DNA of 64,000 nt from ZC4RG30 sp963812195 (GCA_963812195.1 CAWEUI010000001.1:310001-374000), one strand, 5' to 3'; counted from the stretch's first letter, positions 24,086-33,567 are shown. The notes: generated by a model not told the origin, from the letters alone. Made by a program: numbers and translations.

Positions 24086-25665
24086 GCGGCGTGACTCTCG
24101 CGCGTTTCCGAGAACAGCAGATCCGGCCAGCGCTCCAGCGTCAGGGACAGGTTCACGCGCGATGGCGCCAGGTAGACCAGCGCACCGGCATGGTCGATGG
24201 CCAGGTTGTCGCGCGCCTTGCTCTGGAATTCGGCCAGCTTCTTCTCCTCACCGGACACCCAGCGGGCGGTCTGCACCCCGATTCCCTCGAACACGCACTG
24301 TACGCCATATTCGTCCTGCAGCCGGAAGGCGACCACCTCGAACTGCAATTGTCCCACCGCACCCAGGATCAGGTCGTTGTTGCGCAGCGGGCGGAACAAC
24401 TGCGTGGCGCCCTCCTCGCACAACTGGTCCAGACCCTTCTGCAGGGCTTTCATCTTCAGCGGATCCTTCAGCACGGCGCGGCGAAACAGTTCCGGCGCGA
24501 AGTTCGGGATGCCGGTGAAGATGAGCTTTTCGCCCTCGGTGAATGTGTCGCCGATGTTGATGGTGCCGTGATTGTGCAGGCCGATGATGTCGCCGGCCCA
24601 GGCCTCCTCGGCGGCGCTGCGCTCACCGGCCATGAACGTCAGCGCATCGGCGATGCGCACTTCCTTGCCCAGCCGCATGTGACGCAGGCGCATGCCCGGC
24701 GCATAGCGGCCCGAACACATGCGCATGAAGGCGATGCGGTCGCGATGTCCCGGATCCATGTTGGCCTGGATCTTGAACACGAAGCCGGTGAGCTTGTCCT
24801 CGGTGGGCTCCACCACACGCTCGCGTGCCGCACGCGGCTGCGGCCCGGGCGCATGCTCCGTGAACGAGGTGAGCAGTTCCTCCACGCCGAAATTGCTGAT
24901 CGCCGATCCGAAGAACACCGGCGTCTGCCGACCGGCCAGGTACTCGGCAAGGTCAAAGGCGGTTGCCGCGCCGCGCACCAGTTCCACCTCCTCGCGAAAC
25001 GATGCCGCCCGATCACCCAGGAATTCGGTGGCGGCCTGGCTCGTCAATCCGTCGATGGCACGATTCGCGCCGCGCGTGCCGCGTGCGCCGGCCTCATAGG
25101 CATAGATGCGGTCCTGACCCAGGTGGTAGATGCCCAGCAGATCGCGGCCCATGCCGATGGGCCAGGTCACCGGCGCCACGGCCAGCTTCAACACCTTTTC
25201 GATCTCGTCCAGCAGGTCCAGCGGCGGCCGGCCCTCACGGTCGAGCTTGTTGATGAAAGTCATGATGGGCGTGGCGCGCAGCCGGCACACTTCCATCAGG
25301 CGGATGGTGCGCTCCTCCACGCCCTTGGCGCAGTCGATCACCATCAGCGCCGAATCCACCGCCGTGAGTGTACGGTAGGTGTCCTCGGAGAAATCCTCGT
25401 GGCCCGGCGTATCCAGCAGGTTCACGATGCGCCCGTTGAACGGGAACTGCATCACCGAAGAGGTCACGGAGATACCGCGCTGCTGCTCCAGCCGCATCCA
25501 GTCCGAGGTGGCATGGCGCGCCGCCTTGCGGCCCTTGACGGTACCGGCGAGCTGAATCGCGCCACCGAACAGCAACAGCTTCTCGGTCAGCGTGGTCTTG
25601 CCCGCGTCCGGATGCGAAATGATCGCGAAGGTCCTGCGCCTGCCGATCTCGCCACTGTCACCCAC
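24082..25665 (-). CDS. prfC: Peptide chain release factor 3
   Basis: 527 residues, the normal RF3 length. RF3 is a GTPase that removes RF1/RF2 from ribosomes after termination. G1 is SHPDAGKTTLTEKLLLFGG, G2 lies in RGISVTSSVMQF, G3 is DTPGHEDFSEDTYR, and G4 is TFINKLDREGR. The start is GTG 25665 with CAGGTGG just upstream; a longer frame back to 25755 would add 30 residues unlike the family. It heads a two-gene unit with the MFS gene (GTGA overlap) and is divergent from ggt, leaving only 47 bases between starts for both promoters. Confidence 0.95.
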   Translation of the reverse strand: MGDSGEIGRRRTFAIISHPDAGKTTLTEKLLLFGGAIQLAGTVKGRKAARHATSDWMRLEQQRGISVTSSVMQFPFNGRIVNLLDTPGHEDFSEDTYRTLTAVDSALMVIDCAKGVEERTIRLMEVCRLRATPIMTFINKLDREGRPPLDLLDEIEKVLKLAVAPVTWPIGMGRDLLGIYHLGQDRIYAYEAGARGTRGANRAIDGLTSQAATEFLGDRAASFREEVELVRGAATAFDLAEYLAGRQTPVFFGSAISNFGVEELLTSFTEHAPGPQPRAARERVVEPTEDKLTGFVFKIQANMDPGHRDRIAFMRMCSGRYAPGMRLRHMRLGKEVRIADALTFMAGERSAAEEAWAGDIIGLHNHGTINIGDTFTEGEKLIFTGIPNFAPELFRRAVLKDPLKMKALQKGLDQLCEEGATQLFRPLRNNDLILGAVGQLQFEVVAFRLQDEYGVQCVFEGIGVQTARWVSGEEKKLAEFQSKARDNLAIDHAGALVYLAPSRVNLSLTLERWPDLLFSETRESHAA

Positions 25666-25712
25666 AATCGTCCACCTGATTTCACCAGCCAAACGTGAAA
25701 TGATACCCGACC

Positions 25713-27503
25713 ATGCCTGCCAGACGAGCTGACGACATGCACCACGAGCCCGCAATCCGCCGTGCCCCCGTCCTGCGGCGCATCTTCACACCCGCAATCC
25801 TGCTTGCCCTGCTGGTGGCGCTGCCGGCCCTGGCCCAGCGCGCGCCCGTCGAGGCCCGGCACGGCATGGTCGTATCGGCCAACCGGCTGGCCTCGGAAAT
25901 CGGCGCGGAGATCCTCAAGCGCGGCGGCAATGCCGCGGACGCGGCCGTGGCCACGGGCATCGCCATGGCCGTGACGTACCCGCGCGCCGGCAATCTCGGC
26001 GGTGGCGGCTTCGCCGTGGTGCGACTGGCCGACGGACGCACCACCACCATCGACTTCCGCGAGACCGCGCCGGCAGCCGCCACGCGCGACATGTACCAGG
26101 ATGAGAAGGGACAGGTCGTGCGCGGCCGCTCCACCGTGGGCTACATGGCCTCCGGCGTGCCCGGCACGGTCGCCGGCCTCGCGCTGCTGCAGAAGAAATA
26201 CGGATCCGGAAAGCTCACCTGGGCCCAGTTGCTCGAACCCGCGCGCCGTCTGGCCGAGCAGGGTTTCCCGGTGTCGCAGGCCTTTGCCCGGGACCTGCGG
26301 GCCAGCGCCCGACTGCTGGGGCGCTTTCCCGAATCAAGGCGCCTGTTCCTGCGCGACGGCAACTTCTACGCCGCTGGCGAGACCTTCCGCCAGCCGGATC
26401 TGGCCCGGACGCTGCAACGCATGCAGAAGGGCGGCGCCGCCGAGTTCTACAAGGGCGAAACCGCAAAGCTGATTGCGAAGGAAATGGCCGCGCACAACGG
26501 CACCATCGCGCTGGGCGATCTGGCCGACTACAGCGCCATCGAGCGCCAGCCGCTCACCGGCAGCTATCGCGGCTACGACATCGTCACCATGGGCCCGCCC
26601 AGCTCCGGCGGTGTGGCGTTGCTGCAGATGCTGGGCATGCTCGAGCCTTACGACGTCGGTGCGCTCGGTTTCCACTCCGCGGCGCAGATCCATCTGTTCG
26701 TCGAGGTAATGCGGCGCGCGTTCCGCGACCGCGCCAGCTTCCTGGGCGATACCGACTACGTGAAGGTGCCGGTCTCGCACCTGCTCGACAAACAATACCT
26801 GGCCGGGCTGATGAAGAATTTCGATCCCGACCACGCCACGCCCAGCGACACGCTCAAGAGCGCGCCGACGCCGCCGCACGAGTCACCCGATACCACGCAT
26901 TTCTCGATCGTGGATGCGGCCGGCAACGTGGTCAGCATCACCTACACACTGAACAACCTGTTCGGCAGTGGCGTCACGGTGACCGGCGCGGGCTTCCTGA
27001 TGAATGACGAGATGGATGATTTCACCTCCAAGGTCGGCGTACCGAACATCTACGGCCTGATGCAGGGCGAATCCAACGCCATCGCACCCGGCAAGCGTCC
27101 CCTGTCCTCGATGACGCCGACCATCGTGCTCAAGGGCGGCAAGCCATTCCTGGTCACCGGCAGCCCCGGCGGGCCGACCATCATCAACACCGTGCTGGAA
27201 GTGATCACCAATGTCATCGACTACGGCATGAACGTGACGCGCGCCGTGGACTCGTCGCGCTTCCATCACCAGTGGCAACCGGACGAGATCCGCCACGAGC
27301 CGTACTTCACCTCCAGCGATACCATCGATCTGCTCAAGGCGCAGGGCTACCACCTGGCCACGCGGCGCACCTATGCCAACGCCAGCGAGGAGGAAGGCCG
27401 CAACCAGGGTGATGCCGAATCCATCATGATCGATCCGGACAGCGGGCTGCGCCTGGGCGCCAACGACCCGCGCAGCCCGGATTCGGCGGCCGTGGGCTAC
27501 TAG
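25713..27503 (+). CDS. ggt: Gamma-glutamyltransferase
   Basis: 596 residues including a signal peptide (PAILLALLVALPALAQ), so the enzyme is periplasmic. GGT hydrolyses or transfers the gamma-glutamyl group of glutathione and matures by self-cleavage. The autoprocessing Thr is in DTTHFSIVDAAGNVVS, giving a large subunit of about 370 and a small subunit of about 195 residues. LNNLFGSGVTVTGAGFLMND, KRPLSSMTPTIV and GSPGGPTIINTVLEVI are conserved in the small subunit. The upstream RGGNAADAAVA and NLGGGGFAVV are the N-terminal signatures. ATG 25713 or 25737 could start it. It stands alone and is followed by a hairpin. Confidence 0.95.
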   Translation: MPARRADDMHHEPAIRRAPVLRRIFTPAILLALLVALPALAQRAPVEARHGMVVSANRLASEIGAEILKRGGNAADAAVATGIAMAVTYPRAGNLGGGGFAVVRLADGRTTTIDFRETAPAAATRDMYQDEKGQVVRGRSTVGYMASGVPGTVAGLALLQKKYGSGKLTWAQLLEPARRLAEQGFPVSQAFARDLRASARLLGRFPESRRLFLRDGNFYAAGETFRQPDLARTLQRMQKGGAAEFYKGETAKLIAKEMAAHNGTIALGDLADYSAIERQPLTGSYRGYDIVTMGPPSSGGVALLQMLGMLEPYDVGALGFHSAAQIHLFVEVMRRAFRDRASFLGDTDYVKVPVSHLLDKQYLAGLMKNFDPDHATPSDTLKSAPTPPHESPDTTHFSIVDAAGNVVSITYTLNNLFGSGVTVTGAGFLMNDEMDDFTSKVGVPNIYGLMQGESNAIAPGKRPLSSMTPTIVLKGGKPFLVTGSPGGPTIINTVLEVITNVIDYGMNVTRAVDSSRFHHQWQPDEIRHEPYFTSSDTIDLLKAQGYHLATRRTYANASEEEGRNQGDAESIMIDPDSGLRLGANDPRSPDSAAVGY

Positions 27504-27508
27504 GGCCG

Positions 27509-27543
27509 GGCCTGCCGCCACCAGGGGCGGCGCGCGGCAGGCC
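27509..27543 (+). terminator. Hairpin between ggt and the antiporter gene
   Basis: Ten-base arms (27509-27518 and 27534-27543) pair perfectly around a GC-rich 15-base loop, starting 5 bases after the ggt stop and ending 15 bases before the GTG start of the next gene. No T-run follows. It may end ggt transcription or occlude the ribosome site of the downstream gene. Confidence 0.4.
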
Positions 27544-27557
27544 GGAAGGACTCCAAC

Positions 27558-28574
27558 GTGAGAGAAACCGCATACGCATTGCTCAGCGGCCACGGAGTCT
27601 GGTTGCCGGCCGTGGTGTTCGTGCTGCTGGGCGCGATCATCTTCGCGCTCGGTTCACGGCTGGCGCGTGCCGCGGACATCATTGCCGAGACCACCGGCCT
27701 GGGGCGCGCCTGGATCGGCGTGGTGCTGCTTGCCGCCAGCACGTCGTTGCCGGAACTCACCGCCGATGTCGATGCCGCGTGGATGAACGTGCCGGACATC
27801 GGCGTGGGCGATCTGATCGGCTCGACGCTGGCCAACATGCTGATCCTCGCGATCCTGGATCTGGTGTTCGCCAAACGCCGGATTCTGCAGTCGGTTGCCG
27901 TCAACCAGGCCGTGGTCGGATTGCTGGCCATCGTGCTGACACTGGTGGCCGGCGTGGCCATCGCCGCGCACGGCTTCGGCACACTCGGGTGGATCGGCAT
28001 CGAAACCGTGCTGATCCTGGTGGTGTACCTGATCGGCATGCGTTTCTTCTTCCGGCTCACGCGCGAAGCCCAGCCGCGCGTGCAACTGGAACTGGGCGAG
28101 GATGGCCGCACCCGTCGCCGGCGCGGCGTACGCACCTTCGTGCTGGCAACCGCCGCGCTCGCGCTCATCGCGCCAGTGCTGGTGATCTGCGCCGACTCCA
28201 TTTCCAGGGAGTCCGGCATGAGCAAGACCTTCGTCGGCACCCTGCTGATGGGCATCACCACGTCGTTTCCCGAGACCGCGGCGGCCGTCGCCGCCGTGCG
28301 CATCGGCGCGGTGGATCTGGCGGTCGGCAACATCTTCGGCAGCAACGCCTTCAACATGTGCGTGCTGCTGTTCATGGACCTCGCCTACCGCCGCGGCCCG
28401 CTGCTGGCAAACGTGTCCAGCGGACACCTGCTGACCGCACAGCTCGCGGTGATGTGCCTGGCCCTGGGCGTAATGGCCATCCTGGGCAAACTGGAGAAGC
28501 GCACCGGCGTGGCGAGATTCGAGAGCGTGCTCATCGTCGCCTGCTACGTGGCTGGCATGTGGCTGCTGCGCTAG
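27558..28574 (+). CDS. Calcium/sodium antiporter family protein (CaCA)
   Basis: 338 residues with about ten membrane helices. The two inverted alpha repeats of the CaCA superfamily are clear: LLAASTSLPELTADVDAA in the first half and LMGITTSFPETAAAVAAV followed by GNIFGSNAFNM in the second. The acidic residues of these repeats (SLPEL, SFPET) bind the cation in family members. The central cytoplasmic loop is charged (DGRTRRRRG). The ion is not predictable; Ca2+/H+ or Ca2+/Na+ exchange is likely. The start is GTG 27558, 15 bases after a hairpin. The TAG stop shares CTAG with the convergent rimI gene. Confidence 0.9.
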   Translation: MRETAYALLSGHGVWLPAVVFVLLGAIIFALGSRLARAADIIAETTGLGRAWIGVVLLAASTSLPELTADVDAAWMNVPDIGVGDLIGSTLANMLILAILDLVFAKRRILQSVAVNQAVVGLLAIVLTLVAGVAIAAHGFGTLGWIGIETVLILVVYLIGMRFFFRLTREAQPRVQLELGEDGRTRRRRGVRTFVLATAALALIAPVLVICADSISRESGMSKTFVGTLLMGITTSFPETAAAVAAVRIGAVDLAVGNIFGSNAFNMCVLLFMDLAYRRGPLLANVSSGHLLTAQLAVMCLALGVMAILGKLEKRTGVARFESVLIVACYVAGMWLLR

Positions 28575-29053
28575 CGGCCCTTCGCCAGCACCTTGCGCAG
28601 CACCACCGCGTCCTCGCGCCCACCGGCCGCCTGGTAGTACCCGCGCCGCACGCCGATCTGCGAGAAGCCGCGCGCCTGATACAAGCGGATCGCCACCGTG
28701 TTGGAGGGGCGCACTTCCAGAAACACATCCGACACGCCCAGTGCCCCGGCGAACTCCAGCAGATGTTCCAGCAGCCGGCTGCCGATGCCGCGGAAGCGAT
28801 ACTGCTCGGCCACGCACAGGTTCAGCACATGCGCCTCACCGGCCCCGGTGCTCATGATGGCGTAACCGATCACGATGTCATCGATCTCGGCGACACAGCA
28901 GTAGTAGCCCGCGCGCAGGCAGTCCCTGAAGATGCCCTCGCTCCACGGGTAGGCATAGGACTGGTGCTCCACGTCGGCCACCAGGCGCACGTCATCCGGC
29001 CCCATGTCGCGGATCAATACCTCCGGCGCCGAACTGTCGGGAACCGCGCTCAT
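28571..29053 (-). CDS. rimI: Ribosomal protein S18 alanine N-acetyltransferase
   Basis: 160 residues, GNAT fold. RimI acetylates the N-terminal alanine of S18. The acetyl-CoA site is in EQYRFRGIGSRLLEHLL, and the substrate-side segment FLEVRPSNTVAIRLYQARGF is the conserved RimI motif with Tyr and Asn. HQSYAYPWSEGIFRD is the RimI N-terminal signature. The start ATG 29053 overlaps the stop of the uracil-DNA glycosylase gene (ATGA), so both are co-translated from one messenger with pssA. Confidence 0.93.
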   Translation of the reverse strand: MSAVPDSSAPEVLIRDMGPDDVRLVADVEHQSYAYPWSEGIFRDCLRAGYYCCVAEIDDIVIGYAIMSTGAGEAHVLNLCVAEQYRFRGIGSRLLEHLLEFAGALGVSDVFLEVRPSNTVAIRLYQARGFSQIGVRRGYYQAAGGREDAVVLRKVLAKGR

Positions 29054-29778
29054 GTGGCCTCACCAGAGACCACGCGCCGCGCGAACTTCAGATCCTCCCA
29101 CGCCTTTCTCTTTTCGGTCGGCGAGCGCAGCAGGTAGGCGGGGTGGTAGGTGACCACCAGCGGGATACGCAGATTGCCGAAGGCATGCACGCGGCCGCGC
29201 AGCCGCCCGAGCGGCGCATCCGTGGCCAGCAGGTTCTGTGCCGCGATCCGTCCCACTGCCAGCATCACGGCGGGCTTGAGCAGCGCGATCTGCCGCTCCA
29301 GGTAAGGCAGGCACTGCGCGACTTCCTCGGGCTTCGGATCGCGATTGCCGGGCGGCCTGCACTTGAGCACATTGGCGATGTACACGTCCGCGCGCTGCAG
29401 GCCGATGCCCAGCAGCATGGCATTGAGCAATTGTCCGGCGCGACCCACGAAGGGCTCGCCCTGTCGATCCTCCTCTGCACCGGGCGCCTCGCCGACTATC
29501 AGCCAGCGCGCGTGCCGATCACCCACGCCGAACACGGTGTTGGTGCGCGAACAGTGCAGCTCGCAGCGCGTGCAGTTGGCAACTTGCGCCGCCAGATCCT
29601 CCCAGTTGTCGTCCGCCGGTGCGTCGGGGACGGCGGATCCGGGCTGCTCTGCCACCGCGGCAGGACCGGGCTGCGGCGCTTCATGCGCCGCAGCCGGCAT
29701 CGCGCCAACGGCCATTGCGCGCCGCTGCCGCCAGTCCGCCAGCCCGAGCGCCGCGAGATAGTCGCTGCGCAGTTGCAT
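29050..29778 (-). CDS. Family 4 uracil-DNA glycosylase
   Basis: 242 residues. It removes uracil from DNA and carries a 4Fe-4S cluster. The four cluster Cys are seen: CTRC near residue 69, then Cys of VLKCRPPGNRD and Cys of EVAQCLPYLE. The active-site GEAPGAEEDRQGEPFVGRAG motif and the C-terminal TYHPAYLLRSP are both present. The first 60 residues are an Ala/Pro-rich variable leader. The pssA stop and this start share one base (TGATG). Gammaproteobacteria often place this gene before rimI. Confidence 0.93.
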   Translation of the reverse strand: MQLRSDYLAALGLADWRQRRAMAVGAMPAAAHEAPQPGPAAVAEQPGSAVPDAPADDNWEDLAAQVANCTRCELHCSRTNTVFGVGDRHARWLIVGEAPGAEEDRQGEPFVGRAGQLLNAMLLGIGLQRADVYIANVLKCRPPGNRDPKPEEVAQCLPYLERQIALLKPAVMLAVGRIAAQNLLATDAPLGRLRGRVHAFGNLRIPLVVTYHPAYLLRSPTEKRKAWEDLKFARRVVSGEAT

Positions 29779-30575
29779 CAGGGCCCGCTGCCCGTCCCAC
29801 TGCCCGCTTCGGCCAGGCGCTGGCGCTTCTTGCGCCGCCAGCGCACCACCGCAAACAGCGGCCCGGACAGTGCATAGGCGCCGAAGATGGCCAGCAGCGC
29901 ATACGAGCGGAACATCGCGATGAGAATGAACCCCAGCGGCACCAGCAGGAACGTGGCGAAACGCACCGGGCCTTCGGCATTGAGCTGCTTGAAACTGTTG
30001 TAGCCGAAGCCGCTGACCATCAACGCGCCGGCGCTGGCGGTGACCAGTGTCGCCAGGATCAGGCCGGGCAGTCCCGGTTCACGCCATTCCGAAGACGACC
30101 AGATGAACGCCGACACCACCGCGGCCGCTGACGGACTGGGCAGGCCCTCGAAGAAGCGCTTGTCCGCGGTGGCGTGCCGCGCATTGAAGCGCGCCAGCCG
30201 CAGGGCCGCGCACACCGCATAGGTGAAGGCCGCCAGCCAGCCGACGCGTCCCCACACGTTGCCGTATTCGAACAGCCGCGCCACGCCCCACTGGTAGGCG
30301 ACAATGGCGGGCGCGAGCCCGAAGGAGACCATGTCGGCCAGGCTGTCGTACTCCTTGCCGAAGGCGCTCTCGGTGCGCGTCATGCGCGCCACGCGACCAT
30401 CCAGCGTGTCGAACAGCATGGCGGCGAACACGGCGAAGCCGGCACGCTCGTAGTTGCCGTCGATGGCCGCGACGATGGCGTAGAAGCCCGAGAACAGGCA
30501 GCCCGTCGTGAACAGATTGGGCAGCAGGTAAATCGCGCGGCTGGGCGGGCGCCCGTTGGAGGTGGGATCTTCCAT
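29778..30575 (-). CDS. pssA: CDP-diacylglycerol-serine O-phosphatidyltransferase
   Basis: 265 residues with about eight membrane helices. It makes phosphatidylserine from CDP-diacylglycerol and serine. The CDP-alcohol phosphotransferase signature is FDTLDGRVARMTRTESAFG followed by EYDSLADMVSFGLAPA, with all Asp residues (DGxxAR, then GxxxDxxxD). It begins with LPNLFTTGCLFSGFYAIV, typical of the bacterial PssA subclass II proteins. The C-terminus is basic and cytoplasmic (RWRRKKRQR). It heads a pssA-udg-rimI unit and is divergent from proS, 77 bases apart. Confidence 0.93.
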   Translation of the reverse strand: MEDPTSNGRPPSRAIYLLPNLFTTGCLFSGFYAIVAAIDGNYERAGFAVFAAMLFDTLDGRVARMTRTESAFGKEYDSLADMVSFGLAPAIVAYQWGVARLFEYGNVWGRVGWLAAFTYAVCAALRLARFNARHATADKRFFEGLPSPSAAAVVSAFIWSSSEWREPGLPGLILATLVTASAGALMVSGFGYNSFKQLNAEGPVRFATFLLVPLGFILIAMFRSYALLAIFGAYALSGPLFAVVRWRRKKRQRLAEAGSGTGSGP

Positions 30576-30652
30576 AGGTGCGGTGCGCGCATGATAGCTG
30601 AACTGCTAGACTTCCAAGGACCTTCCATAAGGCCTGATTTTCCAAGGATTTC

Positions 30653-32362
30653 ATGCGTCTTTCCCGCTATCCCGTCAACACCTCTAAAGAGACTCCGTCC
30701 GAGGCGGAGGTGGTCAGCCACCAGCTCATGCTGCGGGCAGGCCTGATCCGCCGCCTGGCTGCCGGCATCTACACGTTCCTGCCGATGGGGCTGCGCGCGG
30801 TGCGCAAGGCCGAGGCCATCATCCGCGAGGAAATGGACCGCGCCGGCGCGCTGGAGCTGCTGATGCCGGCGGTGCAGCCGGCCGAGCTGTGGCAGGAGTC
30901 CGGCCGCTGGAATGAGTATGGTCCGGAGCTGCTGCGTCTGAAGGACCGCCACGAGCGCGATTTCGTGATCGGACCGACCCATGAGGAAGTAATCACCGAC
31001 ATCGCGCGGCGCGAATTGAAGAGCTACCGGCAGTTGCCGGTGAACTTCTACCAGATCCAGACCAAGTTCCGCGACGAGATCCGGCCACGCTTCGGTGTGA
31101 TGCGCGGCCGCGAGTTCCTGATGAAGGATGCCTACTCCTTCCACGCCGACCAGGCCTCGCTCGAGGAAGGCTATGCCGCGATGCGCGTTGCGTACACACG
31201 CATCTTCGAGCGCATGGGGCTGGAATTCCGCGCCGTGCGCGCCGACACCGGCGCCATCGGCGGCAGTGCCTCCGAGGAATTCCAGGTGCTGGCCGACTCC
31301 GGCGAGGATGCCATCGCGGTGTCCGATGCCGACGACTACGCCGCCAACCTGGAGCTGGCGCCCGCGCCCGCCTTCGATGGCCAGCGCCCCGCCGCGGCCG
31401 CGGCCATGGCGCGCGTGCCAACCCCCGGCGCGAAGACCATCGCCGAGGTCAGCGCCCTGCTCCGCCTGCCGCCGCACCAACTGGTCAAGACGCTCATCGT
31501 CGAGGGCAGCGATGGCGGCGCGGTGGCCCTGCTCGTGCGCGGCGATCACGAGCTCAACGCGGTCAAGGCGCAGAAGCTGGCCGGCGTGGCCAGTCCGCTG
31601 CGCATGGCCTCCGCGAAGCGCGTGCTCGACACCACCGGCACCGAACCGGGCTTCATCGGCCCGGTGGGCCTGAAATTGCGCGTGGTGGCCGACCATGCGG
31701 TGCTGTCACTGGCGGACTTCGCCTGCGGCGCCAATGAGAAAGACATGCACCTGAGCGGTGTGAACTGGGTGCGCGACCTGCCCGAGCCCGAGGCCGCGGA
31801 TCTGCGCAACGTGGTGGCCGGCGATCCTTCGCCATCCGGCACGGGGCGGCTTTCGATCCGCCGCGGCATCGAGGTCGGGCACATTTTCCAGCTCGGCCGC
31901 AAGTACAGCGATTCCATGCAGGCCACCGTGCTGGACCCGTCGGGCAAGGCGCTGGCGCCGCTGATGGGCTGCTATGGCATCGGTGTGACGCGTGTCGTGG
32001 CGGCGGCCATCGAACAGAACCACGATGACAAGGGCATCATCTGGCCCGAGCCGCTTGCCCCCTATACCGTGCTCATCGTCACCCTCAACCATGACCGCTC
32101 CGCCGCCGTGCGCGAGTGCGCCGACAAGCTCTATGCCGGGCTGCAGGCGGCCGGCGTCGATGCGCTGTACGATGACCGGGACGCGCGGCCCGGCGTGAAA
32201 TTCGCCGACGCGGAGCTGCTGGGCATTCCGCATGTCGTCGTGATCGGGGACCGCGGTCTCGGCGCCGGCAGACTCGAGTACCGCAACCGGCGCACCGGTG
32301 AAACAGGAGAGCTACCGATCGATGGCCTGCTCGAAGCAATCCAGTCCCGCCTGGCGCGCTAG
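30653..32362 (+). CDS. proS: Prolyl-tRNA synthetase
   Basis: 569 residues, class II synthetase of the bacterial type with the editing insertion. Motif 2 is in RPRFGVMRGREFLMKDAYSFH and motif 3 in GCYGIGVTRVVAAAIEQ. The insertion domain (about residues 225-385) deacylates Ala-tRNA-Pro. The anticodon domain ends the protein (DDRDARPGVKFADAELLGIP). The start ATG 30653 has AAGGA 7-11 bases upstream. Two copies of TTCCAAGGA (30612-30620 and 30640-30648) lie in the leader; the second supplies the ribosome site. The 3' end overlaps the next gene by 41 bases. Confidence 0.96.
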   Translation: MRLSRYPVNTSKETPSEAEVVSHQLMLRAGLIRRLAAGIYTFLPMGLRAVRKAEAIIREEMDRAGALELLMPAVQPAELWQESGRWNEYGPELLRLKDRHERDFVIGPTHEEVITDIARRELKSYRQLPVNFYQIQTKFRDEIRPRFGVMRGREFLMKDAYSFHADQASLEEGYAAMRVAYTRIFERMGLEFRAVRADTGAIGGSASEEFQVLADSGEDAIAVSDADDYAANLELAPAPAFDGQRPAAAAAMARVPTPGAKTIAEVSALLRLPPHQLVKTLIVEGSDGGAVALLVRGDHELNAVKAQKLAGVASPLRMASAKRVLDTTGTEPGFIGPVGLKLRVVADHAVLSLADFACGANEKDMHLSGVNWVRDLPEPEAADLRNVVAGDPSPSGTGRLSIRRGIEVGHIFQLGRKYSDSMQATVLDPSGKALAPLMGCYGIGVTRVVAAAIEQNHDDKGIIWPEPLAPYTVLIVTLNHDRSAAVRECADKLYAGLQAAGVDALYDDRDARPGVKFADAELLGIPHVVVIGDRGLGAGRLEYRNRRTGETGELPIDGLLEAIQSRLAR

Positions 32363-32954
32363 CCTCGCCGCCCTGCTGCTGGCCGGCGTGCCCCTGGTGC
32401 TGCATGCGCAGGACGCGCAGCGCGATCCGGAACTGCGCGGCATCGTGCAGCAGGCCATCCAGTCCGCGCCCTGCTTCGCCGACAAGTACGATTCGGACGT
32501 GTGGTTCAAGCTGCAGGAGCCGCGCCTGCGCAGGCTCGTGAAGGACCCGGACGAGCGCGTGAAGATCCTGGAGACGGCCTACTGCGAGGCCAACCGGCCG
32601 GACGAACGGCCCCTGCCACCGGGCCTGATCATGGCGGTCATGGACGTGGAGAGCGCCTTCAACCGCTGGGCAGTCTCCGCCTCCGGCGCCGTGGGCCTGA
32701 TGCAGGTCATGCCGTTCTGGCCGGACAAGCTGGGCATGAAGCGTTTTCAGCTCACGCAGGTGCAGGAAAACATGCGCATGGGCTGCGCCATCCTGCGCTT
32801 CTACCTGCAGAAGGAGCACAACGACTGGCGCAAGGCGCTGGCGCGCTACAATGGCAGCGTCGGCAATCGCAAATATCCTGATCTTGTCATCACCCGCTGG
32901 ACCACGCGCTGGAACGGCGCGGACGGTCTGGGGCAGACCACCGCAAGGCAATGA
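32322..32954 (+). CDS. Lytic transglycosylase (Slt family, C-terminal catalytic domain only)
   Basis: 210 residues. A signal peptide (SLAALLLAGVPLVLHAQ) places it in the periplasm. The catalytic SLT domain is present: Glu in GLIMAVMDVESAFNRWAVS, then SGAVGLMQVMPFW and LARYNGSVGNRKYPDLV. It would cleave glycan strands of peptidoglycan with 1,6-anhydro product formation. The start ATG 32322 has AGGAG about 10 bases upstream; an in-frame GTG at 32298 exists but would put eight charged residues before the signal peptide. It begins inside the proS 3' end in another frame and overlaps wrbA by ATGA. Confidence 0.88.
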   Translation: MACSKQSSPAWRASLAALLLAGVPLVLHAQDAQRDPELRGIVQQAIQSAPCFADKYDSDVWFKLQEPRLRRLVKDPDERVKILETAYCEANRPDERPLPPGLIMAVMDVESAFNRWAVSASGAVGLMQVMPFWPDKLGMKRFQLTQVQENMRMGCAILRFYLQKEHNDWRKALARYNGSVGNRKYPDLVITRWTTRWNGADGLGQTTARQ

Positions 32955-33559
32955 ACACCAAAACAGCAGAAATCCTCGTCATCTACTACTCCCGTACCGG
33001 CAATGTGGCGCGCATGGCCCGCCAGGTGTGCCGCGGCGTCGAAGCCGTGGCCGGTGCCACGGCCCGGTTGCGCAGCGTGCCGCCGGTCAACGCCGAGAAC
33101 GAACGTCCCGAGAAGGCCGTGCCGGATGAAGGCGCGCCGTGGGCAACCCAGGAGGACCTGGCCGCCTGCGACGGCCTGATCCTGGGCAGCCCCACGCGCT
33201 ACGGCAACATGGCCGCCGGCATGAAGTACTTCATCGACAGCACCGGCGCCCTGTGGGCGCAGGGCAAGCTGGCGGACAAGCCGGCCGGCGCCTTCACCTC
33301 CACGCAGAGCATGCATGGCGGCCAGGAGACCACGCTGACCTCCATGATGCTGCCGCTGCTGCACCATGGAATGATCTACGTGGGCCTGCCCTATACGCTG
33401 CCCGAGCTCAGCTCCACGCGCAGCGGCGGCACGCCTTACGGTGCCTCGCATGTGGTCTCCGCGGTGCCGGAAGGCGAGCTGTCGGAGGAAGAGGCCACGC
33501 TGTGCCGCGCGCTGGGCAAGCGGGTGGCAGAAGTTGCCCTGAAGCTCAAGCACGGTTGA
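32951..33559 (+). CDS. wrbA: NAD(P)H:quinone oxidoreductase, flavodoxin-like
   Basis: 202 residues, WrbA family. It reduces quinones by two electrons using FMN. The FMN phosphate loop is YYSRTGNVARMARQV, the isoalloxazine contacts are in GSPTRYGNMAAGMKYFID and STQSMHGGQETT. The C-terminal GGTPYGASHVV is a family signature. The start ATG 32951 overlaps the transglycosylase stop. proS-slt-wrbA form a tight unit. wrbA is convergent with hda, 33 bases away. Confidence 0.92.
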   Translation: MNTKTAEILVIYYSRTGNVARMARQVCRGVEAVAGATARLRSVPPVNAENERPEKAVPDEGAPWATQEDLAACDGLILGSPTRYGNMAAGMKYFIDSTGALWAQGKLADKPAGAFTSTQSMHGGQETTLTSMMLPLLHHGMIYVGLPYTLPELSSTRSGGTPYGASHVVSAVPEGELSEEEATLCRALGKRVAEVALKLKHG

Positions 33560-33567
33560 CGGGCCGG

